Assembly (NCBI GenBank): GCA_947478535.1
Contig: CANJXD010000142.1
Location: 1-11,397, forward strand
DNA from: Acetobacteraceae bacterium
GTDB taxonomy: Bacteria; Pseudomonadota; Alphaproteobacteria; Acetobacterales; Acetobacteraceae
Length of the DNA stretch: 11,397 bases
Direction of reading: 5' to 3'
The notes under the pieces: model-generated
Told to the model about the DNA's origin: nothing
The model's input: only the letters and a program-made list of their open reading frames with translations
Databases searched by the model: none
Shown here: piece after piece, positions 1 through 7,299 of the stretch
Layout of the letters: each line of letters starts with the position of its first letter
Numbering within the stretch: position 1 is the first letter of the stretch
Translations under genes and position numbers: made by a program

Positions 1-493
1 GCAGACCCTCGATGGTGGTGATCGGCGCCTGGGCGTAAAGGCCCGCGGGCGGCCAGGGCACCATGTAGAGCAGGCTCAGGCCCTGGCGGGCGAGGCGTGT
101 CTCGATATAGGGGCGCTGCAGGTCGGACAGCTTCTTCGCATCGCCGAAATTGGTGACGAGCTGCGGGATCGCGTCCGCGTCGAAGAACACGTCCTCATTC
201 GAATAAGCGGTCAGCAGGATTTCCCCGAGCTGCACCTGGCTGGTCTGCACGCCGCGCTTGATCTGCGGCATCGGCAGCAGGGACCCGCCGGAGTGCACCT
301 GCACGGCAAGGCGACCGGCCGAAGCGGCCTGCACTTCCTCAAGGAAGGTGCGGATGTTGCGGGTGTGGAAGTTCCCGTCCGGGTACGGGGTCGCCATCTG
401 CCAGCGCGTAGCCTGGGCATTGGCGCCACCGATGACGGCGGGCACGCCGAGTGTGCCCGCCGTGGCGGCGAGCAGGGTGCGACGATTGATCAT
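1..493 (-). CDS. TRAP transporter solute-binding protein, DctP family (N-terminal part; runs off the left edge)
   Basis: The 164 visible residues are the front half of a periplasmic binding protein for a tripartite ATP-independent (TRAP) transporter, which hands an organic acid or similar solute to DctQ/DctM-type membrane subunits. Residues 1-27 look like a signal peptide with a twin arginine (N-R-R-T-L-L), a hydrophobic stretch and an A-N-A-Q-A cleavage region, so Tat export is possible. The family pattern follows: H43, then F50-L51-E52-E53, A59-G60-R61-L62 with alternating hydrophobics, and G69-G70-S71-L72 before a helix leading to V82. The start ATG at 493-491 follows a GGGAG ribosome site. 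The gene lies 86 bp downstream of the HicA-like gene on the same strand and may share its transcript. Partner subunits are not in view. The family call is firm; the substrate is unknown. Confidence 0.85.
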   Translation of the reverse strand, partial: MINRRTLLAATAGTLGVPAVIGGANAQATRWQMATPYPDGNFHTRNIRTFLEEVQAASAGRLAVQVHSGGSLLPMPQIKRGVQTSQVQLGEILLTAYSNEDVFFDADAIPQLVTNFGDAKKLSDLQRPYIETRLARQGLSLLYMVPWPPAGLYAQAPITTIEGL

Positions 494-503
494 GCTGTTG
501 GGT

Positions 504-531
504 CTCCCGAAAGGCCTCTCCGAGGCGGGAG
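504..531 (-). promoter_or_regulatory. Leader hairpin overlapping the ribosome site of the TRAP gene
   Basis: CTCCCG (504-509 on the plus strand) can pair with CGGGAG (526-531). Inside it, CCTC (515-518) pairs with GAGG (522-525) around a 3-nt loop. In the minus-strand transcript the distal arm CGGGAG contains the GGGAG ribosome site of the TRAP gene, so the fold would hide it. There is no T-run after it, so it does not look like an intrinsic terminator. Any regulatory role is inference. Confidence 0.35.
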
Positions 532-579
532 CATCGCCCCCAACCCCGGCCCGAAGCAACCCCCCGGGAAACGACCGGC

Positions 580-846
580 CTAGAGGGGAAAATCCCGCTC
601 CGGATCGACGCCCGCGGTCTCCAGGAACTTCCGCATGCTGCCGACTTCCTCCTTCGACAGGCTGTGGTGCGTGTCATGGAAGGACTGGGTATGGCCGTTC
701 AGCGCCACCTTCACTTGGCCATGACCGCCATGGGAGACCTCCGCGCCCAGGGCCTCGAACACCGCGACGGCATGCTTCGGGTCGATGTTCGAGGAAACGG
801 GATGGGTGAACAGGGAATGCAGCACCTTGCGGTGATGGTGGTTCAT
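580..846 (-). CDS. Small histidine-rich HicA-like protein (88 aa)
   Basis: The protein resembles the HicA-like family of small double-stranded-RNA-binding-fold proteins, whose best-known members are mRNA-cleaving toxins. What supports this is the length (88 aa), the N-terminal (H/K)RKxL...I/LF..P(V)..NI pattern (residues 5-21), an LGAEVS segment (33-38), a strand with V45, V47 and L49 ending in N50-G51, and a C-terminal helix with R72-K73-F74-L75-E76. The active histidine of HicA normally lies in the loop before the second strand, where H39 or H42 sits here. Twelve of 88 residues are histidine (3, 4, 5, 10, 15, 25, 39, 42, 52, 57, 60, 61), which is unusual. The start at 846 follows AAGGA nine bases upstream. 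A longer reading from 903 has no better ribosome site. No HicB antitoxin gene follows, so a working toxin-antitoxin pair is not supported. Family assignment is from memory of sequence pattern only. Confidence 0.6.
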   Translation of the reverse strand: MNHHHRKVLHSLFTHPVSSNIDPKHAVAVFEALGAEVSHGGHGQVKVALNGHTQSFHDTHHSLSKEEVGSMRKFLETAGVDPERDFPL

Positions 847-902
847 GGCGTGTGTTCCTTGCCGTGGTGCCAGCATGCTGCGCGCGCTGGGACCCCGCTT
901 CA

Positions 903-916
903 TTGATGCGGATCAA
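903..916. promoter_or_regulatory. Perfect FNR/FixK-type box
   Basis: The sequence reads TTGAT-CCGC-ATCAA on the minus strand, matching all ten fixed bases of the FNR/Anr/FixK consensus TTGAT-N4-ATCAA. It lies between the solute-binding protein gene (ends 997) and the HicA-like gene (starts 846). A class II FNR site centred at -41.5 would put transcription start near 868, about 22 bases before the HicA-like ATG. A weak -10 candidate (CATGCT, 879-874) sits roughly where it should. The match is seen directly; regulation by oxygen is inference. Confidence 0.6.
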
Positions 917-996
917 GCCCTGACAGGCTCGAAGGGTTTCGCGGGTGAAACGGCGGTGGAGGGCGGAAGTTGCGCTCCCCCCCCACCCCAACCCTC

Positions 997-2565
997 CTAC
1001 GGCGCGGGGCGCGTGCCCATCGCGACGGTGCGTTCATCCATGCGGGCGTCATGCACCACGCCGCGGCGGGTGGCCCAGGCATTGGTGATGTTGAACAGCG
1101 GCACCACCGCCACGTCATCCGCGGCGAGCCGGATCGCCTGGCGCAGCACGGCGGCGCGATCCTCCAGCGCCAGCAGCGTCGCGGCGCGATCGGTGAGGGC
1201 ATCCAGCGCCGGGTTGGAATAGCGCGCGGCATTCGCCGCCCCGCGCTGCGCCGCGCGATCGAAGGTGCCGATGACGCTGATCAGGAAGGACCCCGCCTCC
1301 CCCGTGCTGCTGCCCCATCCCGCGAGGCGGGCGGGGAATTCCTGGCGGGCGGAGCGGACGGAATAGGTGGTCCAGGGCAGCGCATCGACCTGCGTGCGCA
1401 CGCCGATCCGCGTCCACATCTGCGCCACCGCCTGCGCCGTGCGGGCATCATTGGGATAGCGGTCATTCGGCGTGAACAGCGTCACGCGGAAGCCCTGGGG
1501 GTAGCCGGCTTCGGCCAGCAGGCGGCGCGCCGCCTCCGGATCGAAGGGCGGCACCGGGACATCGGCGGCATGCGTCGTCGTGCCCGGCGGCATCCATTGC
1601 CCGGCGGGCGCGGCCGCCCCTTCCATCACCCGTTCCACCAGCGCGTCCCGGTTCACCGCGACGCTCAGCGCGCGGCGGATGCGGACATCGTCGAAGGGGT
1701 TGCGTGGCAGCGGGCGGCCTTCATTGTCCGTGACGTTCGGCAGGCTACCCGGGCGTGAATGGTCGAAGGCGATGAAGATCAGCCGCAGGCCCTGGATCTC
1801 GAACACGCCGACGCGCGGGTCCCGCCGCAGCCGCGCGAGATCGGTGGACGGCACCTGGTCGATCACATCGACATCGCCCGAGAGCAGCGCTGCGGTGCGC
1901 GCCGTGTCATTGGCGATGACGCGATAGGTGACGCGCGCCCAGGGCTCCCGTGTCCCGAACCAGCTCTCGTTCCGCGCCAACTCGAAGCGGTCCCCGAGCG
2001 TGGCGGAGGACAGGCGATAGGGGCCGGTGCCGATGGCGGCGCGGCCGGCGTTGAAATCCTCCGTCCCACGGCCTTCGACCGCATGCTTCGCGACGATGGC
2101 GATGGAGCCGAGTTCGATCGGCAGCAGCGGATGCGGAGCGGCGGTGTGGAATCGGACAGTGTAGGTATCCACCACCTCGGTCCGCTGGATGGCGCGGACG
2201 AAGGGGCTGAAGCTGGTGGGGGAATTCGGCACCAGCGGCGGGCGGGCCACGGAAAACGCCACATCCTCCGCCGTGAAGGGGCGGCCATCATGCCAGGTGA
2301 CGCCGGGGCGGAGGCGGAACTCCCAGATCGTCGGCGCCACCGCCTCCCAGGACAGGGCGAGCCCGGGATAGCCGCGCGACATCGCGTCCCGTTCCACCAG
2401 CCGGTCGAAGATATGCATGGAGAGCGAGACATTCGGCGCCGCATTGTAGAAATGCGGATCGATCGAAGTGGGCGGGGCGCCGGTAGCGACGGTGAGCGTT
2501 TGCGCCGCAACCGGTTGGGCCGCGAGGCCGATGAGCGCGAGAAGGCTAGCCCGCACTCTCGACAT
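997..2565 (-). CDS. ABC transporter solute-binding protein, family 5 (peptide/nickel type)
   Basis: This 522-aa protein has the size and pattern of the periplasmic family-5 solute-binding proteins that deliver oligopeptides, nickel chelates or similar ligands to ABC importers. Residues 1-22 form a Sec-type signal peptide ending V-A-A-Q. Recognisable family blocks are P87-G-V-T-W-H-D-G with A99-E-D-V (residues 87-102), G179-T-G-P-Y (179-183), the F291-D-D-V-R-I-R-R-A-L block (291-300) with N305-R-D-A-L, and F341-D-P-E-A-A-R-R-L-L (341-350). The start at 2565 is chosen because AGGAG (2580-2576) lies ten bases upstream; an upstream ATG at 2589 has no convincing ribosome site. The start overlaps the end of the CBS gene by 20 bp, which suggests translational coupling. 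No permease or ATPase gene follows, so it either serves a distant importer or a non-transport role. Ligand unknown. Confidence 0.9.
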   Translation of the reverse strand: MSRVRASLLALIGLAAQPVAAQTLTVATGAPPTSIDPHFYNAAPNVSLSMHIFDRLVERDAMSRGYPGLALSWEAVAPTIWEFRLRPGVTWHDGRPFTAEDVAFSVARPPLVPNSPTSFSPFVRAIQRTEVVDTYTVRFHTAAPHPLLPIELGSIAIVAKHAVEGRGTEDFNAGRAAIGTGPYRLSSATLGDRFELARNESWFGTREPWARVTYRVIANDTARTAALLSGDVDVIDQVPSTDLARLRRDPRVGVFEIQGLRLIFIAFDHSRPGSLPNVTDNEGRPLPRNPFDDVRIRRALSVAVNRDALVERVMEGAAAPAGQWMPPGTTTHAADVPVPPFDPEAARRLLAEAGYPQGFRVTLFTPNDRYPNDARTAQAVAQMWTRIGVRTQVDALPWTTYSVRSARQEFPARLAGWGSSTGEAGSFLISVIGTFDRAAQRGAANAARYSNPALDALTDRAATLLALEDRAAVLRQAIRLAADDVAVVPLFNITNAWATRRGVVHDARMDERTVAMGTRPAP

Positions 2566-2983
2566 AGTGCTTAAGCTCCTCCGCCACATGCTCCGCCTCC
2601 TCGATCCTGGCCTTCACAAGGTCCCCGATCGAGACGAGCCCGGCAAGGCCGCCATCCTCCTGCATCACCGGCAGGTGGCGGACGCGACGATCCGTCATCA
2701 GCGCCAGCGCCTCCGCGATGCGGGTGCGGGGCGTCACGGTATGGAGCGCGCGGGTCATCAACTGGGCGACGGGCATGGCGATGCTGTCCACACCGTGCAG
2801 CGCGACGGCGCGGACGATATCGCGTTCGCTGATGATGCCGAGCACGTCGCCGGCGCGGTCCCGCACCAGAGCGGCGCCGATGCGGTGGCGGGCCAGCGAC
2901 TTCGCGACCTCCCCCACCGGTTCGTGCGCGAGGACCGAGACAACCTCCGAGCCCTTGCGGTGCAGGATGATGGCGATGGTCAT
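2546..2983 (-). CDS. Stand-alone tandem CBS-domain protein (145 aa)
   Basis: The protein consists of little more than a pair of CBS domains, which fold into one Bateman module that usually senses adenine nucleotides. CBS1 covers about residues 10-68 and ends I50-I51-S52-E53-R54-D55; CBS2 covers about 74-130 and ends L116-V117-S118-I119-G120-D121. The Asp of each S-x-x-D motif is the usual ribose contact. Between them, R99-R100-V101-R102-H103-L104-P105-V106 is typical of the second domain. The C-terminal helix (about 122-141) is charged. The start at 2983 gives the usual family N-terminus and has GGAGG seven bases upstream. An in-frame ATG at 3028, with its own strong GGAGGAGG site, would add 15 residues. 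The gene overlaps the following solute-binding protein gene by 20 bp. The target that it regulates is not evident. Confidence 0.88.
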   Translation of the reverse strand: MTIAIILHRKGSEVVSVLAHEPVGEVAKSLARHRIGAALVRDRAGDVLGIISERDIVRAVALHGVDSIAMPVAQLMTRALHTVTPRTRIAEALALMTDRRVRHLPVMQEDGGLAGLVSIGDLVKARIEEAEHVAEELKHYVESAG

Positions 2984-2991
2984 GGTGTTTC

Positions 2992-3031
2992 CTCCCCCCG
3001 CGGGGAGATCGGGCATGGAGAACGCCATGCC
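2992..3031 (-). promoter_or_regulatory. Two tandem hairpins in the CBS gene leader
   Basis: Hairpin A is GGCATGG (3012-3018) with CCATGCC (3025-3031), a perfect 7-bp stem with a 6-nt loop. It contains the alternative start ATG at 3028. Hairpin B is CTCCCC (2992-2997) with GGGGAG (3002-3007) and a 4-nt loop. It overlaps the ribosome site of the preferred start at 2983. Neither has a following T-run, so termination is unlikely. A role in start choice or translational control is inference. Confidence 0.35.
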
Positions 3032-3140
3032 ACCTCCTCCGCTGGGGGATGGTGCCAGGGTGCGGGCGGCCGATTCAAGCCCGGCGTGAAGCGTGGGCCA
3101 GGTTTCGCAGCGGGGTTGCAGAGCTGGGAGGGATGTTCGC

Positions 3141-4943
3141 CTAGGGCGAGGCCGGCTCCGAAGCTGCCTCGGCGGCGTCTGGCGGTGCTGGCTCCGGCCC
3201 GGTCAGCTGCGTCTTCACGAGTTCGGCAAAGCGGCCACCAAGCGCCACCAGGCCGTGAAAATCCCCGCGCTCGGCGACGCGGCCATTCTCGAACACCAGG
3301 ATCTCATCGGCATCGCGCACGGTGGACAGGCGGTGGGCGATGACAAAGGTGGTGCGTCCGGCCATCAGCGCCTTCAGGGCCTTCTGTACCCTGGCTTCCG
3401 TCGCGGCATCCAGCGCGCTGGTCGCTTCATCGAGGATCAGCACCGGCGGGTCCTTCAGCAACGCCCTGGCGATGGCCAGGCGCTGGCGCTGGCCGCCCGA
3501 CAGCGCCGAGCCACGCTCCCCCACCATCGTGTCATAGCCCTGGGGCTTGGCCATGATGAAGTCATGCGCTTCGGCCATCCGGCAGGCGCGCTCGATCTCC
3601 TCCTGCGTCGCATCGGGACGGCCGACCACGATGTTGTCGCGGATCGAGCGGTTGAACAGCAGGCTTTCCTGGAACACCACGCCGATATGCCGGCGCAACG
3701 CGTCCAGCGTCACGTCCCGCAGGTCATGCCCATCGAGGGTGATGCGGCCCTCCACCGGGTCCCACAGCCGTTGCAGCAGCGCCATGGCGGTGGATTTGCC
3801 GGCGCCGGTCTGGCCGACCAGCGCGACGGTGCGCCCGGCCGGGGCATCGAGCGAGACATCGGCCAGGATGCGCGGGCCACCGGGATAGGCGAAGGCCACA
3901 TTCTCGAAGCGGACGGAGCCCGCGACCTTCGGCAGATCCGCCGCATCCGGCTTTTCCACCACCGAGGACCGGGCATCAAGCACGGCGAAGAACTGTTCCA
4001 GCGACGGCATCTGGAACACCATGTGGGAGACGAAGGCGACCGCGCCTTCGAGCCGCCCGATCAGCAGCGTCGCGAAGCCCATGAAGGAGACGATCTCGCC
4101 CACCGTCGCCTCGCCCCGTACATGCAGCAGGGTGCCGAAGAAGAAGATGGCGATGACGGTGATGGTGGAGGCCGCGCGCGTCAGCACCGAGACCACGGCC
4201 CACCAGTTGAGCACGGGGAACTGGTGGTCCAGCACCTGGCGGACGATGTCGCCGAACAGCCGCGCCTCGGAGGCGAGGCGGGAGAAGGACTGCACGACGA
4301 CGACGTTGGACAGCGCATCCTGCGCATTGCCGGCGAGGCGCGTGTGCAGGTCCTCCACCTGGCCCTGCGCCGTCTGCGTCTTGCGGATGACCCAGGCGGA
4401 GACGCAGGCGAAGAGCACCACCAGCGCGATCAGCAGCAGGCCGAGCCGCCAGTTCATCACCAGCGTCAGCGGCAGCAGCACGACCGCGGCGATGAAGGTG
4501 GTGAGGTGTTCGCGGAAGAAGGACAGCCAGAGGCCGAACAGATTGTCGGACCCCACCAGCATGATCTTCATCAGCCGCCCCGACTGCGTATCCCCATGGA
4601 AGGACAGCGGCAGGGACAGCACATGCTGGAAATAGCGGGACATGATGGTCAGGCGGTTGCGATGCGCCATGCGGTCCGCGAGCAGCGCCACGGCGACATT
4701 GGCGCCGATGCTGGAAAGCCCGACCGCGGCCCAGAGGCCGAGCAGGGCGAAGGCTTCCGCCCACAACGCCACCTCCGCCATCCGGTCCGACCGGCTCAGC
4801 AGGTCGATCACCCGGCCGAACAGCACGGGTTCGAGGAATTGCAGCCCGGCCAGCGCCAGGGCGGCGGAGGCGAGCCCATAGGCTACCCAGCGATCCGGCC
4901 CCAGGAGGCGCAGCACCCGCATGTAGAGCCTGATGAACTGCAT
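3141..4943 (-). CDS. ndvA: ABC exporter, fused permease and ATPase, NdvA/ChvA (glucan exporter) type
   Basis: The 600-aa protein is a half-transporter of the type I exporter class: an N-terminal membrane domain (about 1-330, hydrophobic segments near 20-40, 60-90, 147-185 and 255-300) fused to a C-terminal ATPase (about 340-580). The nucleotide site is complete: Walker A G377-x-x-G-x-G-K383-S-T, Q-loop Q425, signature L481-S-G-G-Q, Walker B with D505-E506, and H-loop H537. The membrane domain resembles rhizobial NdvA/ChvA, exporters of cyclic beta-1,2-glucan to the periplasm: L41-F-G-R-V-I-D, L135-F-G-L-W-L, P243-V-L-N-W-W and F287-x-G-F-A-T-L-L-I-G-R-L. No NdvB synthase gene is in view, so the cargo is not proven; another polysaccharide or a lipid remains possible. 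The start at 4943 follows a purine-rich GAAGGGGG. Residues 581-600 are a Pro/Ala/Glu tail. Confidence 0.8.
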   Translation of the reverse strand: MQFIRLYMRVLRLLGPDRWVAYGLASAALALAGLQFLEPVLFGRVIDLLSRSDRMAEVALWAEAFALLGLWAAVGLSSIGANVAVALLADRMAHRNRLTIMSRYFQHVLSLPLSFHGDTQSGRLMKIMLVGSDNLFGLWLSFFREHLTTFIAAVVLLPLTLVMNWRLGLLLIALVVLFACVSAWVIRKTQTAQGQVEDLHTRLAGNAQDALSNVVVVQSFSRLASEARLFGDIVRQVLDHQFPVLNWWAVVSVLTRAASTITVIAIFFFGTLLHVRGEATVGEIVSFMGFATLLIGRLEGAVAFVSHMVFQMPSLEQFFAVLDARSSVVEKPDAADLPKVAGSVRFENVAFAYPGGPRILADVSLDAPAGRTVALVGQTGAGKSTAMALLQRLWDPVEGRITLDGHDLRDVTLDALRRHIGVVFQESLLFNRSIRDNIVVGRPDATQEEIERACRMAEAHDFIMAKPQGYDTMVGERGSALSGGQRQRLAIARALLKDPPVLILDEATSALDAATEARVQKALKALMAGRTTFVIAHRLSTVRDADEILVFENGRVAERGDFHGLVALGGRFAELVKTQLTGPEPAPPDAAEAASEPASP

Positions 4944-5189
4944 GCCGCGCGCCCCCTTCTTCCGCCCTCGATCCCAGCCTCGTCCCAGGGCTGCTCCCCC
5001 GAGGTCCCGAGTCCCGGCCGATCGGCGGACCGGGCTTGGTAGTCGCGAAAAACCCGATGGCTTGCAAGCGGCGGGCATCTTGCGGCAGGAACAGGGGGGA
5101 AGCGGTGCAGCGGGACGGAAGTTCCCGCCCCCGCGGCGCCAACCCCGGGTCGCCCCCCGGGATGGCGACAACATCAGGAGGATCACGCC
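4944..5189. promoter_or_regulatory. Divergent intergenic region between the exporter and the Bug operon
   Basis: These 246 bp must hold the promoters for the exporter (leftward) and the Bug operon (rightward). No clear -35/-10 pair stands out. A perfect 10-bp palindrome GCCGATCGGC (5017-5026) is enclosed by GGTCC (5003-5007) and GGACC (5027-5031), a possible operator. Near the right end an AGGAGG ribosome site lies 8 bases before the Bug start at 5190. Open reading frames across the gap look like GC-driven noise. Confidence 0.4.
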
Positions 5190-6194
5190 ATGCGCTTCAC
5201 CCGCCGCGCCGCCCTTGCAACCGCGCTCGCCGCGCCGGTCATCATCCCTGGCCTCGCGCGGGCGCAGGCTGCCTCCTGGGCCGCAGGCCGGCCGATCCGG
5301 ATCGTGGTGGGCTTCACGCCCGCCGGCACCACCGATATCGCGGCCCGCCTGCTGGCGGAACCGCTGGGCCGGCGGCTCGGCACGCAGGTGGTGATCGAGA
5401 ACCGGCCCGGCGCCGGCGGCAACCTCGGCAACCAGCTGGTCGCGCAGGCGGAGCCGGATGGGCATACGCTGCTGATGCAGACCATCAGCGGCGGGGCGAT
5501 CAACTATTCGTTGTATGGCGCGCGCATGCCGATGAAGCCGGAAGACCTGGCGGCGGTGGCGCTGATGCTGCGCGTGCCGAACGCCATCTTCGTCACGCCC
5601 AGCCTGCCGGTCCGCACGCTGCAGGAACTGGTGGCCTATGCGAAGGCCAATCCGGGCAAGCTCAATATCGGGTCCTCCGGCGCCGGCACCTCCCTGCACA
5701 TGACAGGCGAGTTGCTGAAGCTGGAAGCCGGCATCGACATGCAGCACGTCCCCTTCCGCGGCGCTGGGCCGATGATGCAGGAAATCATCGCCGGGCGCGT
5801 CGAGGTTGGCGTGGACAACCTGCCCTCCGTCATCGGACATCTGCGGGAAGGCCGGCTGCGGCCGCTGGCGGTGAGCACGCTCGAACGCTCCCCGGCCATG
5901 CCGGAGGTGCCGACCTGCGCCGAGCAGGGGCTGCGCGGCGTGGAGGCGACGGCCTGGTTCGGCCTGCAGGCCCCCGCGCGCACCCCGGCACCGATCCTGC
6001 AAAGCCTGTCGGATGCGATGAACGCCATCATCCGGGATGCCGACATGGCGCGCCGCCTGGCCGATCTCGGCGGCATGACGCCGAACCTGACACCGGATGG
6101 CGGCACCAGCCCCGAGACCTTCGATCGCTTCATCAAGGCCGAGATCACGAAATGGGGCGAAGTGGTGCGGCGTTCCGGCGCGACTGCGGATTGA
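5190..6194 (+). CDS. Bug-family (TctC-like) tripartite tricarboxylate transporter solute-binding protein
   Basis: This 334-aa periplasmic binding protein belongs to the Bug/TctC family, which captures carboxylates and related small molecules for TctAB-type secondary transporters or acts in sensing. A signal peptide with twin arginine (T4-R-R-A-A-L) ends near A24-R-A-Q-A. Family hallmarks are P35-I-R-I-V-V, the ligand loop G41-F-T-P-A-G-T-T-D49, N71-R-P-G-A-G-G-N-L-G80 and P89-D-G-H-T-L-L95. The ligand loop has Ala45 where most relatives have Gly. AGGAGG sits eight bases before the ATG. The stop is 31 bp before the dioxygenase gene, so the two probably share a transcript. It is clearly paralogous to the second Bug protein at 7388. 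No membrane subunits are nearby, which is common in this family. Ligand unknown. Confidence 0.92.
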   Translation: MRFTRRAALATALAAPVIIPGLARAQAASWAAGRPIRIVVGFTPAGTTDIAARLLAEPLGRRLGTQVVIENRPGAGGNLGNQLVAQAEPDGHTLLMQTISGGAINYSLYGARMPMKPEDLAAVALMLRVPNAIFVTPSLPVRTLQELVAYAKANPGKLNIGSSGAGTSLHMTGELLKLEAGIDMQHVPFRGAGPMMQEIIAGRVEVGVDNLPSVIGHLREGRLRPLAVSTLERSPAMPEVPTCAEQGLRGVEATAWFGLQAPARTPAPILQSLSDAMNAIIRDADMARRLADLGGMTPNLTPDGGTSPETFDRFIKAEITKWGEVVRRSGATAD

Positions 6195-6225
6195 GGCGAG
6201 TGGCGCGGCCGGATCAGGAACGGGC

Positions 6226-7269
6226 ATGACTAGTTTCCCCCAAATCGGCGGCCGTGCAGCCTGGACCGGCCGGGACCTCGCCGCCGATCCGTCCTGGATC
6301 ATGGCGATGCCCGGTGGCGCGGTGGCGGAGATCGACGCCGCGCTCGCCGGTCTCGGCGGGCGGGACGTGCCGGGCTTCGATGCGCGCGCCTTCCCCCTGC
6401 CCCGCACCGCGCCCTTCCTCGCCCGCGTGGCGCGGGAGTTGGAGGAAGGCCGGGGCGTGGTGCGGCTGACCGGGTTGGACCCCAAGCGCTATGCGCCGGC
6501 TGACCTGCGGCGGGTGTTCTGGGGCCTGATGTGCCATCTCGGCACGCCGCTGCCGCAGAACACCACCGGCGAGGTGGTGGGCGAGGTGAAGGACGAGACC
6601 GGGACCGGGGAAGCCCGCGCCGAGGGCTCCGCCCGCAACCGCAGCCGCTCCACCGGGCCGCTGCGCTTCCACACCGACAAATGCGACCTGCTGACCTTGC
6701 TCTGCGCGTCGAACGGCATCGCCGGCGGGATTTCGCGAATCGTCTCCACCATCGCCATCCATGACGCCATGGCGGCGCGGGCACCCGAATTGCTGGCGGC
6801 GCTGTTCGGGGATTACTGGCGCGCCCGGCCGGCGGATGAGGAAGGCGAGGGCATGGCCGCCCTGCCCTTCCCCATGCCGGTCTTCGCGCGCGGGCCGGAT
6901 GGCGCCTTCACCTGCCAGTACAGCCGTACCTATGTGGAAATGGCGCAGGGTATGCCCGGCGTGCCGGCGCTGACGGCGCGCCAGGTCGCGGCGCTCGATC
7001 TGCTGGCGGAGGTGGCGGACGAACTCTGCGTCGAGATGCCCTTCGAGCCCGGGCAGATCCAGCTGATGAACCAGCATGTGACGCTGCATGGCCGCACCGC
7101 CTATGCGGATGACGCAGCAGCGGGCGCGCGGCGGAACCTGATGCGGATCTGGCTCGCCAGCCCCTTGTCCCGCGCCCTGCCGGCCGGGCATGCGGGGCAA
7201 TGGGGCAGCACGGCACCCGGGGCGCTGCGCGGCGGCGCGATGCCGGGGCGGAGTGCCGTCGCGGCGTGA
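6226..7269 (+). CDS. TauD/TfdA-family Fe(II)/2-oxoglutarate-dependent dioxygenase
   Basis: The 347-aa protein has the iron site of the TauD/TfdA dioxygenases, cytoplasmic enzymes that couple 2-oxoglutarate decarboxylation to hydroxylation or cleavage of a small molecule. The facial triad is visible as H149-T-D151 (in L-R-F-H-T-D-K-C-D) and a distal His, most likely H288 (in L-H-G-R-T-A-Y). The 2-oxoglutarate-binding Arg is probably R303 or R307 in R-N-L-M-R-I-W-L. G167-G-I-S-R-I-V-S is also typical. Residues 119-145 are a charged Gly/Arg-rich stretch before the HxD motif, probably a mobile active-site lid. The start at 6226 is preceded by AGGAA at five bases; upstream in-frame starts would overlap the Bug gene without a ribosome site. 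Its place between two Bug proteins suggests it acts on the compound they bind. The substrate cannot be named. Confidence 0.85.
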   Translation: MTSFPQIGGRAAWTGRDLAADPSWIMAMPGGAVAEIDAALAGLGGRDVPGFDARAFPLPRTAPFLARVARELEEGRGVVRLTGLDPKRYAPADLRRVFWGLMCHLGTPLPQNTTGEVVGEVKDETGTGEARAEGSARNRSRSTGPLRFHTDKCDLLTLLCASNGIAGGISRIVSTIAIHDAMAARAPELLAALFGDYWRARPADEEGEGMAALPFPMPVFARGPDGAFTCQYSRTYVEMAQGMPGVPALTARQVAALDLLAEVADELCVEMPFEPGQIQLMNQHVTLHGRTAYADDAAAGARRNLMRIWLASPLSRALPAGHAGQWGSTAPGALRGGAMPGRSAVAA

Positions 7270-7299
7270 TCCCCTCGGGGGCAGAAACCCCCACCCCGG

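Noticed and set aside
580..903. Longer HicA-like reading from 903
   Set aside because: The extra 19 residues are unlike the family, they would start at the FNR-type box and no ribosome site precedes them.
977..984. Run of eight C bases as a possible phase-variation tract
   Set aside because: It lies after the stop of the solute-binding protein gene, outside any reading frame and away from a promoter with recognisable elements.
3093..5042. A 649-codon plus-strand open frame opposite the ABC exporter
   Set aside because: It is antisense to a gene with complete ATPase motifs and has repetitive His/Gln/Arg composition without any domain.
3141..6485. A 1114-codon minus-strand open frame continuing upstream of the exporter start into the Bug and dioxygenase genes
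   Set aside because: The part upstream of 4943 is antisense to two well-supported plus-strand genes and shows only low-complexity His/Arg/Gly-rich sequence. It is a product of high GC content.
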